In this document: piece by piece, positions 34,323 through 43,522 of the stretch
Layout of the letters: each line of letters opens with the position of its first letter
How positions within the stretch are numbered: the first letter of the stretch is position 1
From: Microcoleus sp. LEGE 07076
Lineage (GTDB): Bacteria > Cyanobacteriota > Cyanobacteriia > Cyanobacteriales > Microcoleaceae
Direction of reading: 5' to 3'
NCBI RefSeq assembly: GCF_015207455.1
Contig: NZ_JADEWV010000024.1
Span: 1 to 47,953 of the forward strand
DNA: 47,953 nucleotides
Translations under genes and position numbers: made by a program
The notes under the pieces: generated by a model
Databases searched by the model: none
What the model was told of the DNA's origin: nothing
The model's input: the letters and a program-made list of their open reading frames with translations, nothing else

Positions 34323-34805
34323 ATGAACTTTTTATATTTAACGGTAGCTTTATCAATTTTGCTAATCTCGTCAATCTCAGCTAGTCCTTTGCTGGCAGAT
34401 TCTACAAATACGAAAATTCAAATTTCACAAATTGACGAGCCGTTTTGCTACATGAAAACCCCCGACGGCAAAACCGTAGACTTGGGCAAATTGTGCGAAA
34501 AACCGCCAGCTTCGGGAACTTCCCAAACTTGCATTACTGGTTCCAACATGGCGGCAAAAGTGTCAATTACGCAGGCAAATTATGATGGCAAAATTTTTAG
34601 CGGTAAAGTGTTCAATCAAGGCTGCAAAATAATCAAGAATGTGAAAGTCAATTATGAAGTTTTGGACGAGTCAGGTAGTTTAATTGACAACGGATTTATA
34701 GACGCTCAACCAGCTACTATTGCACCCGGAGAGTCAGCAGCCTTTCGGGGTGCTGTTGTCGCGGGGGCTAAGGTGCAGGCGACTCATACAGACGCTCAGG
34801 AATGA
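34323..34805 (+). CDS. Secreted FxLYD-like protein
   Basis: This 160-residue protein has a signal peptide (about 1-25, ending SASPLLAD). The mature N-terminal part has two cysteines around YMKTPDGKTVDLGKLC, a short motif common in cyanobacterial secreted proteins. The C-terminal 80 residues form an FxLYD-like beta-sandwich: KIFSGKVFNQGCKIIKNVKV, NYEVLDESGSLIDNG, and a final TIAPGESAAFRG. It is probably periplasmic or surface bound; function unknown. Confidence 0.7.
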   Translation: MNFLYLTVALSILLISSISASPLLADSTNTKIQISQIDEPFCYMKTPDGKTVDLGKLCEKPPASGTSQTCITGSNMAAKVSITQANYDGKIFSGKVFNQGCKIIKNVKVNYEVLDESGSLIDNGFIDAQPATIAPGESAAFRGAVVAGAKVQATHTDAQE

Positions 34806-34886
34806 TTGTCGAGTGTTTAGCCGATCGCTGCTATGTTATTATATTCTGACTCAAATATGTCTATGAGTTACGCAATGAGTAACGCA

Positions 34887-34972
34887 GAGATCCCCCTCGC
34901 ATCCCCCTTAAGAAGGGGGACTTTGAGAAGAATCTTGTCCCCCCCTTTTTAAGGGGGGTTAGGGGGGATCTC
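34887..34972. repeat. GAGATCCCCC palindromic element (MITE-like)
   Basis: The element starts GAGATCCCCCTCGCATCCCC and ends GGTTAGGGGGGATCTC. The ends are inverted copies with few mismatches, and CCCCCTTAAGAAGGGGG plus CCCCCCTTTTTAAGGGGGG form inner hairpins. Relatives lie at 44567-44635 and, in coding sequence, at 40032-40195. It may also end the transcript of the FxLYD-like gene. Confidence 0.75.
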
Positions 34973-35052
34973 CGGGTTTGAAAATACCCTATGGGGGAGC
35001 GAAATGCGTAAACCCTAATCTATATAAACAGAACTTCCGAGGGCAAAATATC

Positions 35053-36780
35053 TTGAAAACTCGATCGACATACTGGCAAATCTTACCCTACCTCCGTCCC
35101 CAAAAACAAACCATCGGTAAAGCATTAGCTTGTACCGTAGTATTTACCATATTTTGGCCAATTATCGCGTGGCTGGTTGGCGAAACAGCCAAATTTATAG
35201 GTAAAGGAGATTTACAAGGATTTGGTCAAATTGCTGCACTCAGCGCAGTTATATTTTTGATTCGCGGTACAGCCCAGTACGGTCAAGATACGCTGATGGC
35301 TAAAGCAGCTTTGACTATTGCTTTAGAAATCCGTAAAAAAGTTTACGCACACCTGCAAAAACTCAATATCGGCTACTTTGAAACTGCCAAAACCGGAGAT
35401 TTATCCTACCGCCTCACCGAAGATATTGACCGGATTGGCGAAGTTGTAAATAAATTTTTCCATCAGTTTATCCCTTGTGTGTTGCAGCTAATTGCCGTCA
35501 TGGGATATATGATTTATCTCAACTGGCAATTAACTTTAGGAGCATTAATTATTGCACCGCTGATGGCTATCTTAATTGGCTGGTTTGGGGAGAAACTTCT
35601 CAGTTACTCGCGAGAAAGTCAAAATCGGATTTCTGATTTATCAGCTTTGCTAACAGAAGTATTTAGCGGCATTCGTTTAATCAAAGCATTTGTAGCTGAA
35701 GACTACGAAATTGCCCGCTTTGCAGAAGAAGCTGAACAAAACCGCCGCGCTAAGTATTTGTCAGAACGAATAAAAGCGCTTCAGTTCGTCGTAGTTGGCT
35801 TTCTGGAAGCGATGAGCGTGATTTTGCTGTTTTTCCTAGGAGGTTGGCAAATTGCTCAAGGAAATCTCACTGGTACGCAATTTATTAGTTATATCGCAGG
35901 AGTAGCACTGTTAATTGATCCGATCGCCATTACAACTGCAAATTACGGCGATTTCAAGCAGGGAGAGGCTTCTAGCGATCGCATTTTTGAGCTTTTAGCC
36001 ATTGTACCCGCAATCGTCGAAAAACCGGGTGCGATCGAACTTCCCCACGTTACCGGAAAAGTCGAATACCGCAACATTAACTTTGCCTATAACTCAGAGA
36101 CACAGATTTTACAAAGTATGAGTTTGCTGGTACTTCCGGGAGAAATGATTGCGCTTGTCGGCGCATCCGGTGCGGGGAAAACTACCTTAGTAAACTTGTT
36201 ACCCAGATTTTACGATCCGCAAGCAGGACAGATTTTAATTGACGGGATTGATATTCAAGATGTGACATTAAATACCCTACGCCGACAAATCGGAATTGTA
36301 CCACAAGAAACTATTTTATTTTCTGGTACGATTGCTCAAAATATTGCTTTTGGTCAATCTTATTATGAACTAAAAGATGTGGAAAAAGCGGCGCAAATTG
36401 CTAACGCCCATCAATTTATTAGTGAATTTCCCGACGGTTATCAAACTTGGGTTGGAGAAAGGGGTGTAAATTTATCTGGGGGACAAAAACAAAGAATTGC
36501 GATCGCCCGTGCAGTTCTGCTTGCTCCCAGAATATTGATTCTCGATGAAGCTACTTCAGCGCTGGATTCGGAGTCGGAAGCTTTGGTACAGGAAGCGTTG
36601 GAAAGATTGATGCGCGATCGGACTGTGTTTATTATCGCACACCGTTTGGCAACTGTGCGGAAAGCTGACAGAATTTTGGTTTTGGAAAAAGGTAGAATCA
36701 TGGAATCGGGGACTCATGAGGAGTTGTTGGAAAAGGGATCTCGATATGCTCGTTATTACGCTCAGCAATTTAGTCAATAG
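35053..36780 (+). CDS. ABC exporter (fused permease-ATPase half transporter)
   Basis: This MsbA/lipid- or peptide-exporter-type protein would work as a homodimer in the inner membrane. Six membrane segments fill residues about 20-300 with the coupling region GEKLLSYSRESQNRISDLSA. The ATPase has GASGAGKTT (Walker A, about 369), a Q-loop in IGIVPQETILF, LSGGQKQR (signature), ILILDEATS (Walker B) and AHRLAT (H-loop). The start is taken as TTG at 35053, with GAGGG upstream; an earlier TTG at 34978 reads out of the preceding repeat. The substrate is unknown. Confidence 0.9.
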   Translation: MKTRSTYWQILPYLRPQKQTIGKALACTVVFTIFWPIIAWLVGETAKFIGKGDLQGFGQIAALSAVIFLIRGTAQYGQDTLMAKAALTIALEIRKKVYAHLQKLNIGYFETAKTGDLSYRLTEDIDRIGEVVNKFFHQFIPCVLQLIAVMGYMIYLNWQLTLGALIIAPLMAILIGWFGEKLLSYSRESQNRISDLSALLTEVFSGIRLIKAFVAEDYEIARFAEEAEQNRRAKYLSERIKALQFVVVGFLEAMSVILLFFLGGWQIAQGNLTGTQFISYIAGVALLIDPIAITTANYGDFKQGEASSDRIFELLAIVPAIVEKPGAIELPHVTGKVEYRNINFAYNSETQILQSMSLLVLPGEMIALVGASGAGKTTLVNLLPRFYDPQAGQILIDGIDIQDVTLNTLRRQIGIVPQETILFSGTIAQNIAFGQSYYELKDVEKAAQIANAHQFISEFPDGYQTWVGERGVNLSGGQKQRIAIARAVLLAPRILILDEATSALDSESEALVQEALERLMRDRTVFIIAHRLATVRKADRILVLEKGRIMESGTHEELLEKGSRYARYYAQQFSQ

Positions 36781-36788
36781 AATAGATT

Positions 36789-36853
36789 AGAAACCGGGTT
36801 TTTGGCCGCTTCTGCTGGCCATAACGAAGTATTCTGGAAAAAACCCGGTTTCT
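36789..36853. terminator. AGAAACCGGGTTTTT inverted repeat, copy 2
   Basis: AGAAACCGGGTTTTT (36789-36803) pairs exactly with AAAAACCCGGTTTCT (36839-36853) over a 35-base loop, 9 bp after the ABC-exporter stop codon. An inner GGCC...GGCC pair could shorten the loop. It matches the repeat at 6015-6078 and may terminate transcription. Confidence 0.65.
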
Positions 36854-36953
36854 GACCACTCGCGCGTAAGTTCGATCGGAATTTACTGCAAATCGTATAT
36901 ACTTAAAATACAACAACTATCCAAGATACTAAACGCAACGAGTCAGTAAAGCT

Positions 36954-37370
36954 ATGTCTGCTAAAGATGCCTTTCACGAAGTCGTTAAAAACGCTCTCCA
37001 GAAAGATGGATGGCAGATTACTCACGATCCATACACTTTACAGGCAGGAACTTTAGAACTTTACATCGACTTGGGTGCAGAAAAAGTAGTTGCAGCCGAA
37101 AAAGATGGACAGAAAATAGCAGTTGAAATCAAAAGCTTTATTGGCCCATCCAAAATCACCCAATTTTATACAGCTTTAGGGCAATTCATTAGTTATCGAG
37201 CAGCTTTACAAAAACAAGAAAATGAGCGTATTTTATACTTGGCAGTACCAGGAAATGTCTATGATAGCTTTTTCACAATGGGGTTTATTCAATCTTTAGT
37301 TCAACAGAATCAAATTCATTTAATTGTTTATGACATAGAACAGGAGGCGATTGCACAATGGCAAATGTAG
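36954..37370 (+). CDS. XisH-family protein
   Basis: XisH is known as a factor controlling excision of the fdxN element in heterocyst-forming cyanobacteria, but the family is widespread elsewhere. The 138-residue protein has a PD-(D/E)XK nuclease-like core: ELYIDLGAEK, then Glu58-Ile-Lys60 in AVEIKSF, then ALGQFISYRAAL. It overlaps xisI by 13 bp, so they form an operon. No fdxN element or recombinase XisF is in the window; a defence or mobile-element role is possible but unproven. Confidence 0.92.
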   Translation: MSAKDAFHEVVKNALQKDGWQITHDPYTLQAGTLELYIDLGAEKVVAAEKDGQKIAVEIKSFIGPSKITQFYTALGQFISYRAALQKQENERILYLAVPGNVYDSFFTMGFIQSLVQQNQIHLIVYDIEQEAIAQWQM

Positions 37371-37690
37371 ACCTTTATCGGCAACATATCCAAAATCTAC
37401 TCTCCCAACACGCTAGTCTGGTGTGGGATGAGCGAATTCAGGCTCAAACTATCTTTGATACTGAGCGCGATCATTATCAATTAATCTATGTGGGCTGGCG
37501 CAATCAGCGGCGAGTTTATGGCCCGGTGTTGCACGTAGATATTATGGACAATAAAATCTGGATTCAGCAGGATGGTACTGAGGTGGGTATTGCTAACGAA
37601 CTCGTTGAGTTGGGAGTGCCCAAAGAAGATATTGTACTTGGGTTTGATCCGCCGATGATGCGGAAATTGAGTGATTTTGCGATCGGATAA
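37358..37690 (+). CDS. XisI-family protein
   Basis: The 110-residue XisI family member is the constant partner of XisH. Characteristic segments are YRQHIQNLL, DTERDHYQLIYVGW, RRVYGPVLHVDI and ELVELGVPKEDIVLGF. It starts within the end of the xisH gene, which implies coupled translation and probably a complex with XisH. The downstream gene is convergent, with stops 8 bp apart. Confidence 0.92.
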   Translation: MANVDLYRQHIQNLLSQHASLVWDERIQAQTIFDTERDHYQLIYVGWRNQRRVYGPVLHVDIMDNKIWIQQDGTEVGIANELVELGVPKEDIVLGFDPPMMRKLSDFAIG

Positions 37691-37697
37691 ATTAGGT

Positions 37698-37937
37698 TTA
37701 GTTGTCCCATGAGTTTCTTTCTTCTTGAAGTTCCCGATCGATTTCTGCAACAGTTCTAGATACATGACGGCTGCGGATTTCTGTCAGCAATTCCAACACT
37801 TTACGCCGCCCACCTTGAGGTTTTTCTGGTATAATCACAAACACTTCAACCTCTTCACCCACAGAACCAGGTGGCACTTGAATTTCAAGTTTATCTCCTG
37901 CAAGAACTTTGGTGGCAATCCGTATTGCTGACTGCAT
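37698..37937 (-). CDS. Orphan antitoxin-like protein
   Basis: This 79-residue protein starts MQSAIRIATKVLAGDKLEIQ at 37937 after a strong ribosome site (AAGGAGGAAGT). The N-terminal half is a beta-rich, AbrB-like fold; the C-terminal helix ERNSWD-type tail is common in cyanobacterial antitoxins paired with PIN or RelE toxins. No toxin gene follows: it runs into the convergent xisI stop. It starts 20 bp after the NACHT gene and may be on the same transcript. Confidence 0.6.
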   Translation of the reverse strand: MQSAIRIATKVLAGDKLEIQVPPGSVGEEVEVFVIIPEKPQGGRRKVLELLTEIRSRHVSRTVAEIDRELQEERNSWDN

Positions 37938-37956
37938 ACTTCCTCCTTTATGATGA

Positions 37957-40900
37957 TTAATTTTCAACAGCCCCTAAAGCTTTGAGCGTGGCTTTTTCAA
38001 CTTCCGTTAAACCCGTAACACCCGTGATATTCATCCTCTCATAAGGTCTGTCACTTTTGAGTGTTTTGAGACACTCACCCGTCTCAACATCCCAAAGTAT
38101 AATTGTGCCATCCCGACAGCAAGCAGCAATAAGTTTTCCAGTTGAATTGAAGGCAACTGAGTTAATTCTACTCGTATGACCTTGCAAGATTTTGAGACAT
38201 TCACCTGTACGAATATCCCATAATCTTACCGTTCCATCTACACTTCCACTAGCAACTATTTCACCACAATAACTAAAGGCAACTGAACGTATCCAATCAG
38301 TATGCCCCTGCAAGATTTTAAGGCATTCACCGCTGCGGACATCCCACAGTCTGACTGTTCGATCGACACTTCCACTGGCAAGTATTTCACCGTTCTGGCT
38401 AAAGGCGATCGCGCGTGCCCAACCCGTATGCCCCTGGAAGACGTGGACGCATTCACCAGTATGGATATCCCACAGCCTCACCGTTCCATCAAAACCTGCA
38501 CTGGCAAATATTTCGCCTAAAGGACTGAAAGCAGCCGAGTTTACAGAATTGTTATGCCCGTCCAACGTTTTGAGGCATTCACCACTGCGGATATCCCACA
38601 GCCTCACGGTTTGGTCATAACCTGCACTAGCAAGTATTTCACCATTTGGACTGAAGGCGATCGATCGTGTTTCATTGCCACAATCTGGCAAAGTATGAAG
38701 GCATTCACCACTGCGAATATCCCACAGTTTCAGTGTTTGGTCGTAACTAGCGCTGGCAAGAATTTCACCCGAAGGATTGAAGGCAACTAAGTTTACCCGA
38801 TCGAGGTGTCCGCGCAAGATTTGGGGGCATTCATCACTGCTGACATCCCACAGCCTAACTGTTTGTGCGTCATCGCCGCTGGCCAGCATTTCACCGTTGG
38901 GACTGAAGGAGATCGACCTTACTTGAGTGCTATGCCCTTGCAGCGTATTCAAGCATTCACCGCTGTTGATATCCCACAGCCTCAGCGTTTTATCGTAACT
39001 GCCACTAACAAGTATTTCACCCCCAGGATGGAAGGCGATTGACCCTACTCGATCGTTATGCCCTTGCAAAGTATTCAAGCATTCACCGCTGTTGATATCC
39101 CACAGTTTTGCTGTGCGATCGTGACTTCCGCTGGCGAGTATTTCGCCATTTGGACTCAAGGCGATCGACCGTATTTGATCGAAATGTCCCTCCAAAGTTT
39201 TGAGACATTCACCGCTACCGATATTCCAAAGCTTCACTGTTTTGTCGGCGCTGCCACTAGCAAGTATTTCACCAGCAGAATTGAAAGCAACTGAAAACAC
39301 GCTTTTAGTATGTCCCTGCAAGATTTTAAGACATTCACCACTGTTGATATTCCATAGCCTGATTGTTTGGTCACCACTCCCAGTGGCAAGCATCTCACCA
39401 GCAGGATGGAAAGCCACTGAAAATACAACTTTAGTATGGTCTTGCAAAATTTTGCAGCATTCACCAGTGCGGATATCCCATAACCTGATCGTGCGATCGA
39501 AACTCCCACTAGCGAGTATATTTCCATCAGGATTGAAAGTGACAGACATTACTGATTCGGTATGTCCCTGCAAAACTTTTAAACATTCACCTGTCTTGAC
39601 ATCCCATAACTTGATTGTTTGGTCATAATTCCCGCTAGCAAGGATTTTACCATCAGGACTGAAGGCTACTGACTCTACCACGTTGGTATGTCCTTTACAG
39701 GTCAATATTTCTTTACCACTGCTAGCTTCCCACAAGCGAACTACGCCATCACTATCACCTGTAGCAAACAGTTTGCCATCAGGACTAAATATTACTGACC
39801 GAACACTAGCGAAGATTTTAGTAAAAACAGAATCAGCTAAATTTGCTTCAGCAAAATTGACGCGGCGCAGACTAGCATTTGTAAAATCTGCACCTAAAAT
39901 AACTGCACGAGAAAGGTCTTTTGTTTCTAACGCAGTGCGATCGATTTTCACCAACAGCGTCGCCGCATTCCCTCCCACATAACCTACCTCACTTTCAGTT
40001 TTTCCCCGCGTTGCTTCCAGAATTTCCAAAAGTGGCGACTTCTCTAAAGCCCCCCTTGTTAAGGGGGGTTGGGGGGATCTCTCTTGGCTAACATCGTCAC
40101 TATCCTCTCTTTCTAATAGGAATTCGGGAGTTCTCTCGTTACTAGCCAAGTCACGATCCCCCCCGGCCCCCCTTCTTAAGGGGGGAGAAAAGGCATCCAA
40201 CATTGGTAACAATAAATCCATCACTGCTTTTGTCAGCGGCGCGTGTCCGAAACTCTGACAAAGTTGCCCTAAACCTTCAGCAGTAAATCCCTGCAAAGGC
40301 GCGATAAGTTCACCTTTATTTCTCTTTTGGGCTTGCAGCCGACAATAATTAGACCAAGTGTATTTTTGAGGCGCTGCATTAGGATCTAAACAAGACTGTT
40401 CAGGCGCAACTAATTCGGTAAAATCTGCCGCCAAAACTCCCAATTCCGCTGCAAATTTATAAGCGACAAAAAACTCTAATAACGAACGGTGGGCTGGAGT
40501 ATAATCGCCATCAGCGTTACGGATTAGCATGGTTTGACCCATCATGTCATAGTGCCAATGGTCTAAGTCTTTTTCCTCTTGGACGATGGAACCGAATAAG
40601 CTGCGAATGCGATCGGGAAAACCGCGATAATTCAGACTCATTTGGTTTGTAGACAGCATTTCCCACGATAACTCACACAAAAAGTAAAGCTTATCTGCTA
40701 GCGAAGTAAAAGTGCGTTCAGCTTTGATATCTCTCTCTATCTTCCGTCGCACGGCATACAGATAGATTCGCGACATATCGACTGGTTTTCCAGCTTCAAT
40801 ATCGGGCAATGCTTCCAAAATTAACTCGGTCATCACCGGGCGACGCGCTAAATCCAATAATTGCGCGTTTCCCATCACTTTTTCGACAGTAGCAGCTTCG

Positions 40901-42564
40901 GTTTGAAATGACAGTGCTTGCCCAATTTGCTCGTCGTTAAATTTCTCTAATTCTAATACTTCAAATTGGGGAATTTCGCCTGTTAAAATAGTTGTTGATG
41001 CTTGCAGTTCGGCATTGAACAATGCCCGTCCTTCCTTGCCTTCGGGAAAGTGTTCGGTACGGCAAGTGAGGATGACTTTTGCGCCGGGAACGACGGTTTT
41101 TGCTAGTTCCCAGAAGTTGTTGATGGTTTCTTGCCGATCGCACTTAGCGGCCATTTCATCAAAACCATCGAAAATCAACAGAAACTTACCCATCCGATTC
41201 AGTTGTTCAAAAGCCGAATAACCCGCCAAAGGTATCTCGTGCTTCCGAAAGAAAAACTCAGAGAATAGCGACTCCACACTAACTGCTTTAGCGTAATCTC
41301 GCAGCGGAATTACTAACGGCAAACGCGGACGTTCCAAGCCACTTTTTTGAGCTTTTCGGTAGCGTTGCAGTGCCATCCAAGCATAGTGCATCGCAAACCA
41401 AGTTTTCCCCGTCCCAAATTCTCCTAAAACTGAAATATGTTCTTTTACTGGGTCATCCAACCACAGGTCAATATAACCTTCGATCCAGCCATCTCGCCCG
41501 TCATAATGACTCACGCCTATCTTGCGGTGAGTATCGGGGTCAATTTCTTCTTTCGTACAAGCTAGCGGCACGTATTTAGTATCAATTTCTCGGCTAGTAA
41601 TTTCTGTTTCTAGCCAATCCAGATAAGCGGTAAAATCGGCATCTTGGTCGAGCAATTCATCGAAGGTATAGCAAGCTAAATCGCGATTTTCATCTTTTTC
41701 TACTTCATCCCGCGCGGCGCGACTGATGCGGCGGGCGGTGACTAACCAACCTTCATCGGTGCGCTGTTTTTCCACCGACTCGCGCAAGGCCGAAATGTCC
41801 TTGAGTCCGGCTTCTCCGGCAATTCCGCGCACTAAAATGCGATCGTACTTTTTGCGTCTAACCGGAACATTGATAATCAATTCAAAATAGTTATCTTCCC
41901 AAATTTCATATTTCTCAAACTGATAATTTAATGTTTCAAACCAACCTCGAACTTGTTGTGATAAAATGAAAGCTTGAGACTTTTGAATATTCGTTGAGGC
42001 TGCTGCGGGAAGTGCGAGAACATCTTCAGTTTCCAACCGGGCAAATTCGGTGCGAATTCCTTCGAGAGTCGGCAGGCGATCGATGCGATCGATTACCATA
42101 GATAAGCGTTTTTGTAAAGAGGATATCGCATTTCCCATCATCACATCGCCAAGAGTTCGCGTCCGCTTGGCGACTTCCATAAACACGGCTGCAAATGCCA
42201 TGAATTCCCGTCTGGGGTCAATCCCTAAATCGCGAATTTCCTTGCCTAAAGCAGACTCATTGAGATAATCTTCCCCGGATTTAATTAAAATGGCTGGGCT
42301 ATCGGACTCAAAAGCCTTACGAAATGCTGATTCAATCTCTGCTTGGCGAAACAGTTCTAAAATCTGCTTAGGTTTACCAGCACCATACTCGACTAAAGTA
42401 TAAACATAAACTCCGCTAAAATCTGCGGGCGGAGCATCGGGGTCGAGGTTGAATCTTTTTAATAATTTGATAACTGTTTCGTTGCGCTGAAGCTTGTCTT
42501 TGACAGTGCCGAAGGGAATGGCTGTCACGACGCTGATAACTAAGTCGAGACTAATGGGGATCAT
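37957..42564 (-). CDS. NACHT-domain NLR-like protein with 14 WD40 repeats
   Basis: A 1535-residue protein. Residues 1-200 are helical and unrecognised. About 206-330 resembles an Mrr/restriction-like fold ([32 protein letters not shown]) without a clear catalytic set. NACHT follows with GEFGTGKTW (Walker A, about 382) and [12 protein letters not shown] (Walker B, about 461). A short pentapeptide-like run (about 868-908) precedes 14 WD40 repeats, enough for two seven-bladed propellers, each with a LWD..SGECLK unit. Bacterial NACHT proteins include antiphage sensors; that role is inferred here. A palindromic repeat is inserted in frame at about residues 790-844. Confidence 0.9.
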   Translation of the reverse strand: MIPISLDLVISVVTAIPFGTVKDKLQRNETVIKLLKRFNLDPDAPPADFSGVYVYTLVEYGAGKPKQILELFRQAEIESAFRKAFESDSPAILIKSGEDYLNESALGKEIRDLGIDPRREFMAFAAVFMEVAKRTRTLGDVMMGNAISSLQKRLSMVIDRIDRLPTLEGIRTEFARLETEDVLALPAAASTNIQKSQAFILSQQVRGWFETLNYQFEKYEIWEDNYFELIINVPVRRKKYDRILVRGIAGEAGLKDISALRESVEKQRTDEGWLVTARRISRAARDEVEKDENRDLACYTFDELLDQDADFTAYLDWLETEITSREIDTKYVPLACTKEEIDPDTHRKIGVSHYDGRDGWIEGYIDLWLDDPVKEHISVLGEFGTGKTWFAMHYAWMALQRYRKAQKSGLERPRLPLVIPLRDYAKAVSVESLFSEFFFRKHEIPLAGYSAFEQLNRMGKFLLIFDGFDEMAAKCDRQETINNFWELAKTVVPGAKVILTCRTEHFPEGKEGRALFNAELQASTTILTGEIPQFEVLELEKFNDEQIGQALSFQTEAATVEKVMGNAQLLDLARRPVMTELILEALPDIEAGKPVDMSRIYLYAVRRKIERDIKAERTFTSLADKLYFLCELSWEMLSTNQMSLNYRGFPDRIRSLFGSIVQEEKDLDHWHYDMMGQTMLIRNADGDYTPAHRSLLEFFVAYKFAAELGVLAADFTELVAPEQSCLDPNAAPQKYTWSNYCRLQAQKRNKGELIAPLQGFTAEGLGQLCQSFGHAPLTKAVMDLLLPMLDAFSPPLRRGAGGDRDLASNERTPEFLLEREDSDDVSQERSPQPPLTRGALEKSPLLEILEATRGKTESEVGYVGGNAATLLVKIDRTALETKDLSRAVILGADFTNASLRRVNFAEANLADSVFTKIFASVRSVIFSPDGKLFATGDSDGVVRLWEASSGKEILTCKGHTNVVESVAFSPDGKILASGNYDQTIKLWDVKTGECLKVLQGHTESVMSVTFNPDGNILASGSFDRTIRLWDIRTGECCKILQDHTKVVFSVAFHPAGEMLATGSGDQTIRLWNINSGECLKILQGHTKSVFSVAFNSAGEILASGSADKTVKLWNIGSGECLKTLEGHFDQIRSIALSPNGEILASGSHDRTAKLWDINSGECLNTLQGHNDRVGSIAFHPGGEILVSGSYDKTLRLWDINSGECLNTLQGHSTQVRSISFSPNGEMLASGDDAQTVRLWDVSSDECPQILRGHLDRVNLVAFNPSGEILASASYDQTLKLWDIRSGECLHTLPDCGNETRSIAFSPNGEILASAGYDQTVRLWDIRSGECLKTLDGHNNSVNSAAFSPLGEIFASAGFDGTVRLWDIHTGECVHVFQGHTGWARAIAFSQNGEILASGSVDRTVRLWDVRSGECLKILQGHTDWIRSVAFSYCGEIVASGSVDGTVRLWDIRTGECLKILQGHTSRINSVAFNSTGKLIAACCRDGTIILWDVETGECLKTLKSDRPYERMNITGVTGLTEVEKATLKALGAVEN
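38040..39760 (-). repeat. 126-bp tandem repeats encoding WD40 blades
   Basis: Fourteen 42-residue blades follow one another without linkers. Neighbouring units share near-identical runs such as [14 protein letters not shown] and GEILASGS, including at the DNA level (CACATTCACC-type blocks). This indicates recent unit duplication and gene conversion, so the number of blades may vary between strains. Confidence 0.85.
40032..40195 (-). repeat. Palindromic repeat pair inserted in frame in the NACHT gene
   Basis: GCCCCCCTTGTTAAGGGGGG at about 40049-40068, followed by TTGGGGGGATCTC, and a second CCCCCCTTCTTAAGGGGGG at about 40168-40186 match the GATCCCCC-type elements at 34887-34972 and 44567-44635. 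Here they are translated, giving [12 protein letters not shown] and [18 protein letters not shown] between the NACHT and pentapeptide parts. Confidence 0.8.
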
Positions 42565-42953
42565 TTAGGCTTTCCTGTTTATAGGTGGGAGTAATGCTCA
42601 AGTCTAGAATCGGTAGGCTTTGTCCCTGAAATGCGCGGAGGGCGATCGCCCACTGCTCCATTTTTATCTTAACGCATAAGCCAACTACAGACTGCTCAAT
42701 ATTTGCCGTTCATCTCTCTCTTCTCTTTCTCTGTGTTCTCTGCGGTCTCTGTGGTTAAATAATTCCGATCCAACTGTACTTTCCGCCGAGCGGGAATATT
42801 ACCAAATACCTTAACATTTTTCACAACATTTAACAACCATAAAATAGAGAAAAAACCGACACATACAGTAGTAAAACAATCTCTAATATTAGTTGTGAAC
42901 TCATGGTTTTCCAAGCTAAAATATAGATAACTTACAAATAAAAATTGCTATCT
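42565..42953. other. Intergenic region upstream of the NACHT and RemA-like genes
   Basis: This is a divergent gap of about 390 bp, with promoters expected at both sides. It contains copy 2 of the CTCTGCGG...GGTTAAATAATTCCG repeat (42713-42773), related to 13391-13440. The segment next to the RemA-like gene is AT-rich. I see no RNA gene. Confidence 0.45.
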
Positions 42954-43310
42954 ATGAAAATACAATCTTCCGTCTTAGTCCACCTAGGATTTGGCAAATA
43001 TGTGCGCTCCGATCGAGTAACAGCAGTAATCCCAATTGAAGAAGAACGCGGCCCAGGACGACGCACTTTCGTGCATATAGACGGCGAAGCTGACCCGATC
43101 GTTGCTTCCCGCGCTGAAGATACAATTATCCGCGATTTGGTGCAGGAACCACGCGAAATTACTCAAGCCCGCCAACAACAAGAAATCCTGCAAGATTTGC
43201 TTGCTGATTTGAGCAATGTCAACGTCACTGTACGTCGCATTAGCCGCGATGAAGGCGGACTGGATCTCGAACGTTTGGAGCGTCGGATTCGCCAAATTTT
43301 AGAAGCATAA
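42954..43310 (+). CDS. RemA/DUF370-like protein
   Basis: The N-terminal 80 residues match the RemA (DUF370) family, DNA-binding regulators of extracellular matrix genes in Bacillus: SSVLVHLGFGKYVRSDRVTAVI, then PGRRTFVHID and ASRAEDTIIRDL. A helical C-terminal extension (QARQQQEILQDLLADL, then LERLERRIRQILEA) is added. ATG at 42954 is preferred over TTG at 42945. Cyanobacterial homologues are common but their targets are unknown; regulation of matrix or polysaccharide genes is an inference. Confidence 0.75.
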   Translation: MKIQSSVLVHLGFGKYVRSDRVTAVIPIEEERGPGRRTFVHIDGEADPIVASRAEDTIIRDLVQEPREITQARQQQEILQDLLADLSNVNVTVRRISRDEGGLDLERLERRIRQILEA

Positions 43311-43316
43311 AAACAA

Positions 43317-43336
43317 AAGACCGCCCATGCGGTCTT
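43317..43336. terminator. Intrinsic-terminator-like hairpin
   Basis: AAGACCGC and GCGGTCTT pair perfectly around a CCAT loop. On the minus strand a TTTTGTTT tract follows, so it can end transcripts of the lipid-kinase gene. On the plus strand it directly follows the RemA-like stop. Confidence 0.65.
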
Positions 43337-43370
43337 GCTCCCAGTCCGCGCAGGCGGACGAAAGTTTGTG

Positions 43371-43510
43371 TAGACGCGGTTTCTAACCGCCGGAATTGAT
43401 TTATGTAGACGCGGTTTCTAACCGCCGGAATTGATTTATGCAGACGCGGTTTCTAACCGCCGGAATGGATTTATGCAGGCGCGGTTTCTAATCGCCGGAA
43501 TGGATTTGTC
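43371..43510. repeat. Four tandem 35-bp hairpin repeats
   Basis: Units begin at 43371, 43406, 43441 and 43476, each with GACGCGGTTTCTAACCGCCG, in which GCGGT pairs with ACCGC. The fourth unit has both arms altered less perfectly. Units abut directly without spacers, so this is not a CRISPR; it resembles the long tandemly repeated sequences of cyanobacteria. Confidence 0.9.
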
Positions 43511-43522
43511 TAAAAGCTAACT

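Noticed and set aside
37358..37690. Complete fdxN-type excision element around XisH-XisI
   Set aside because: There is no recombinase, no nif genes and no flanking direct repeats.
38302..39982. Several plus-strand frames of 70-140 codons
   Set aside because: They are shadows of the WD40 repeats on the opposite strand and repeat with the same period.
43371..43510. Direct repeats that might suggest a CRISPR array
   Set aside because: The 35-bp units abut with no unique spacers, and no cas gene is present; it is a tandem hairpin repeat.
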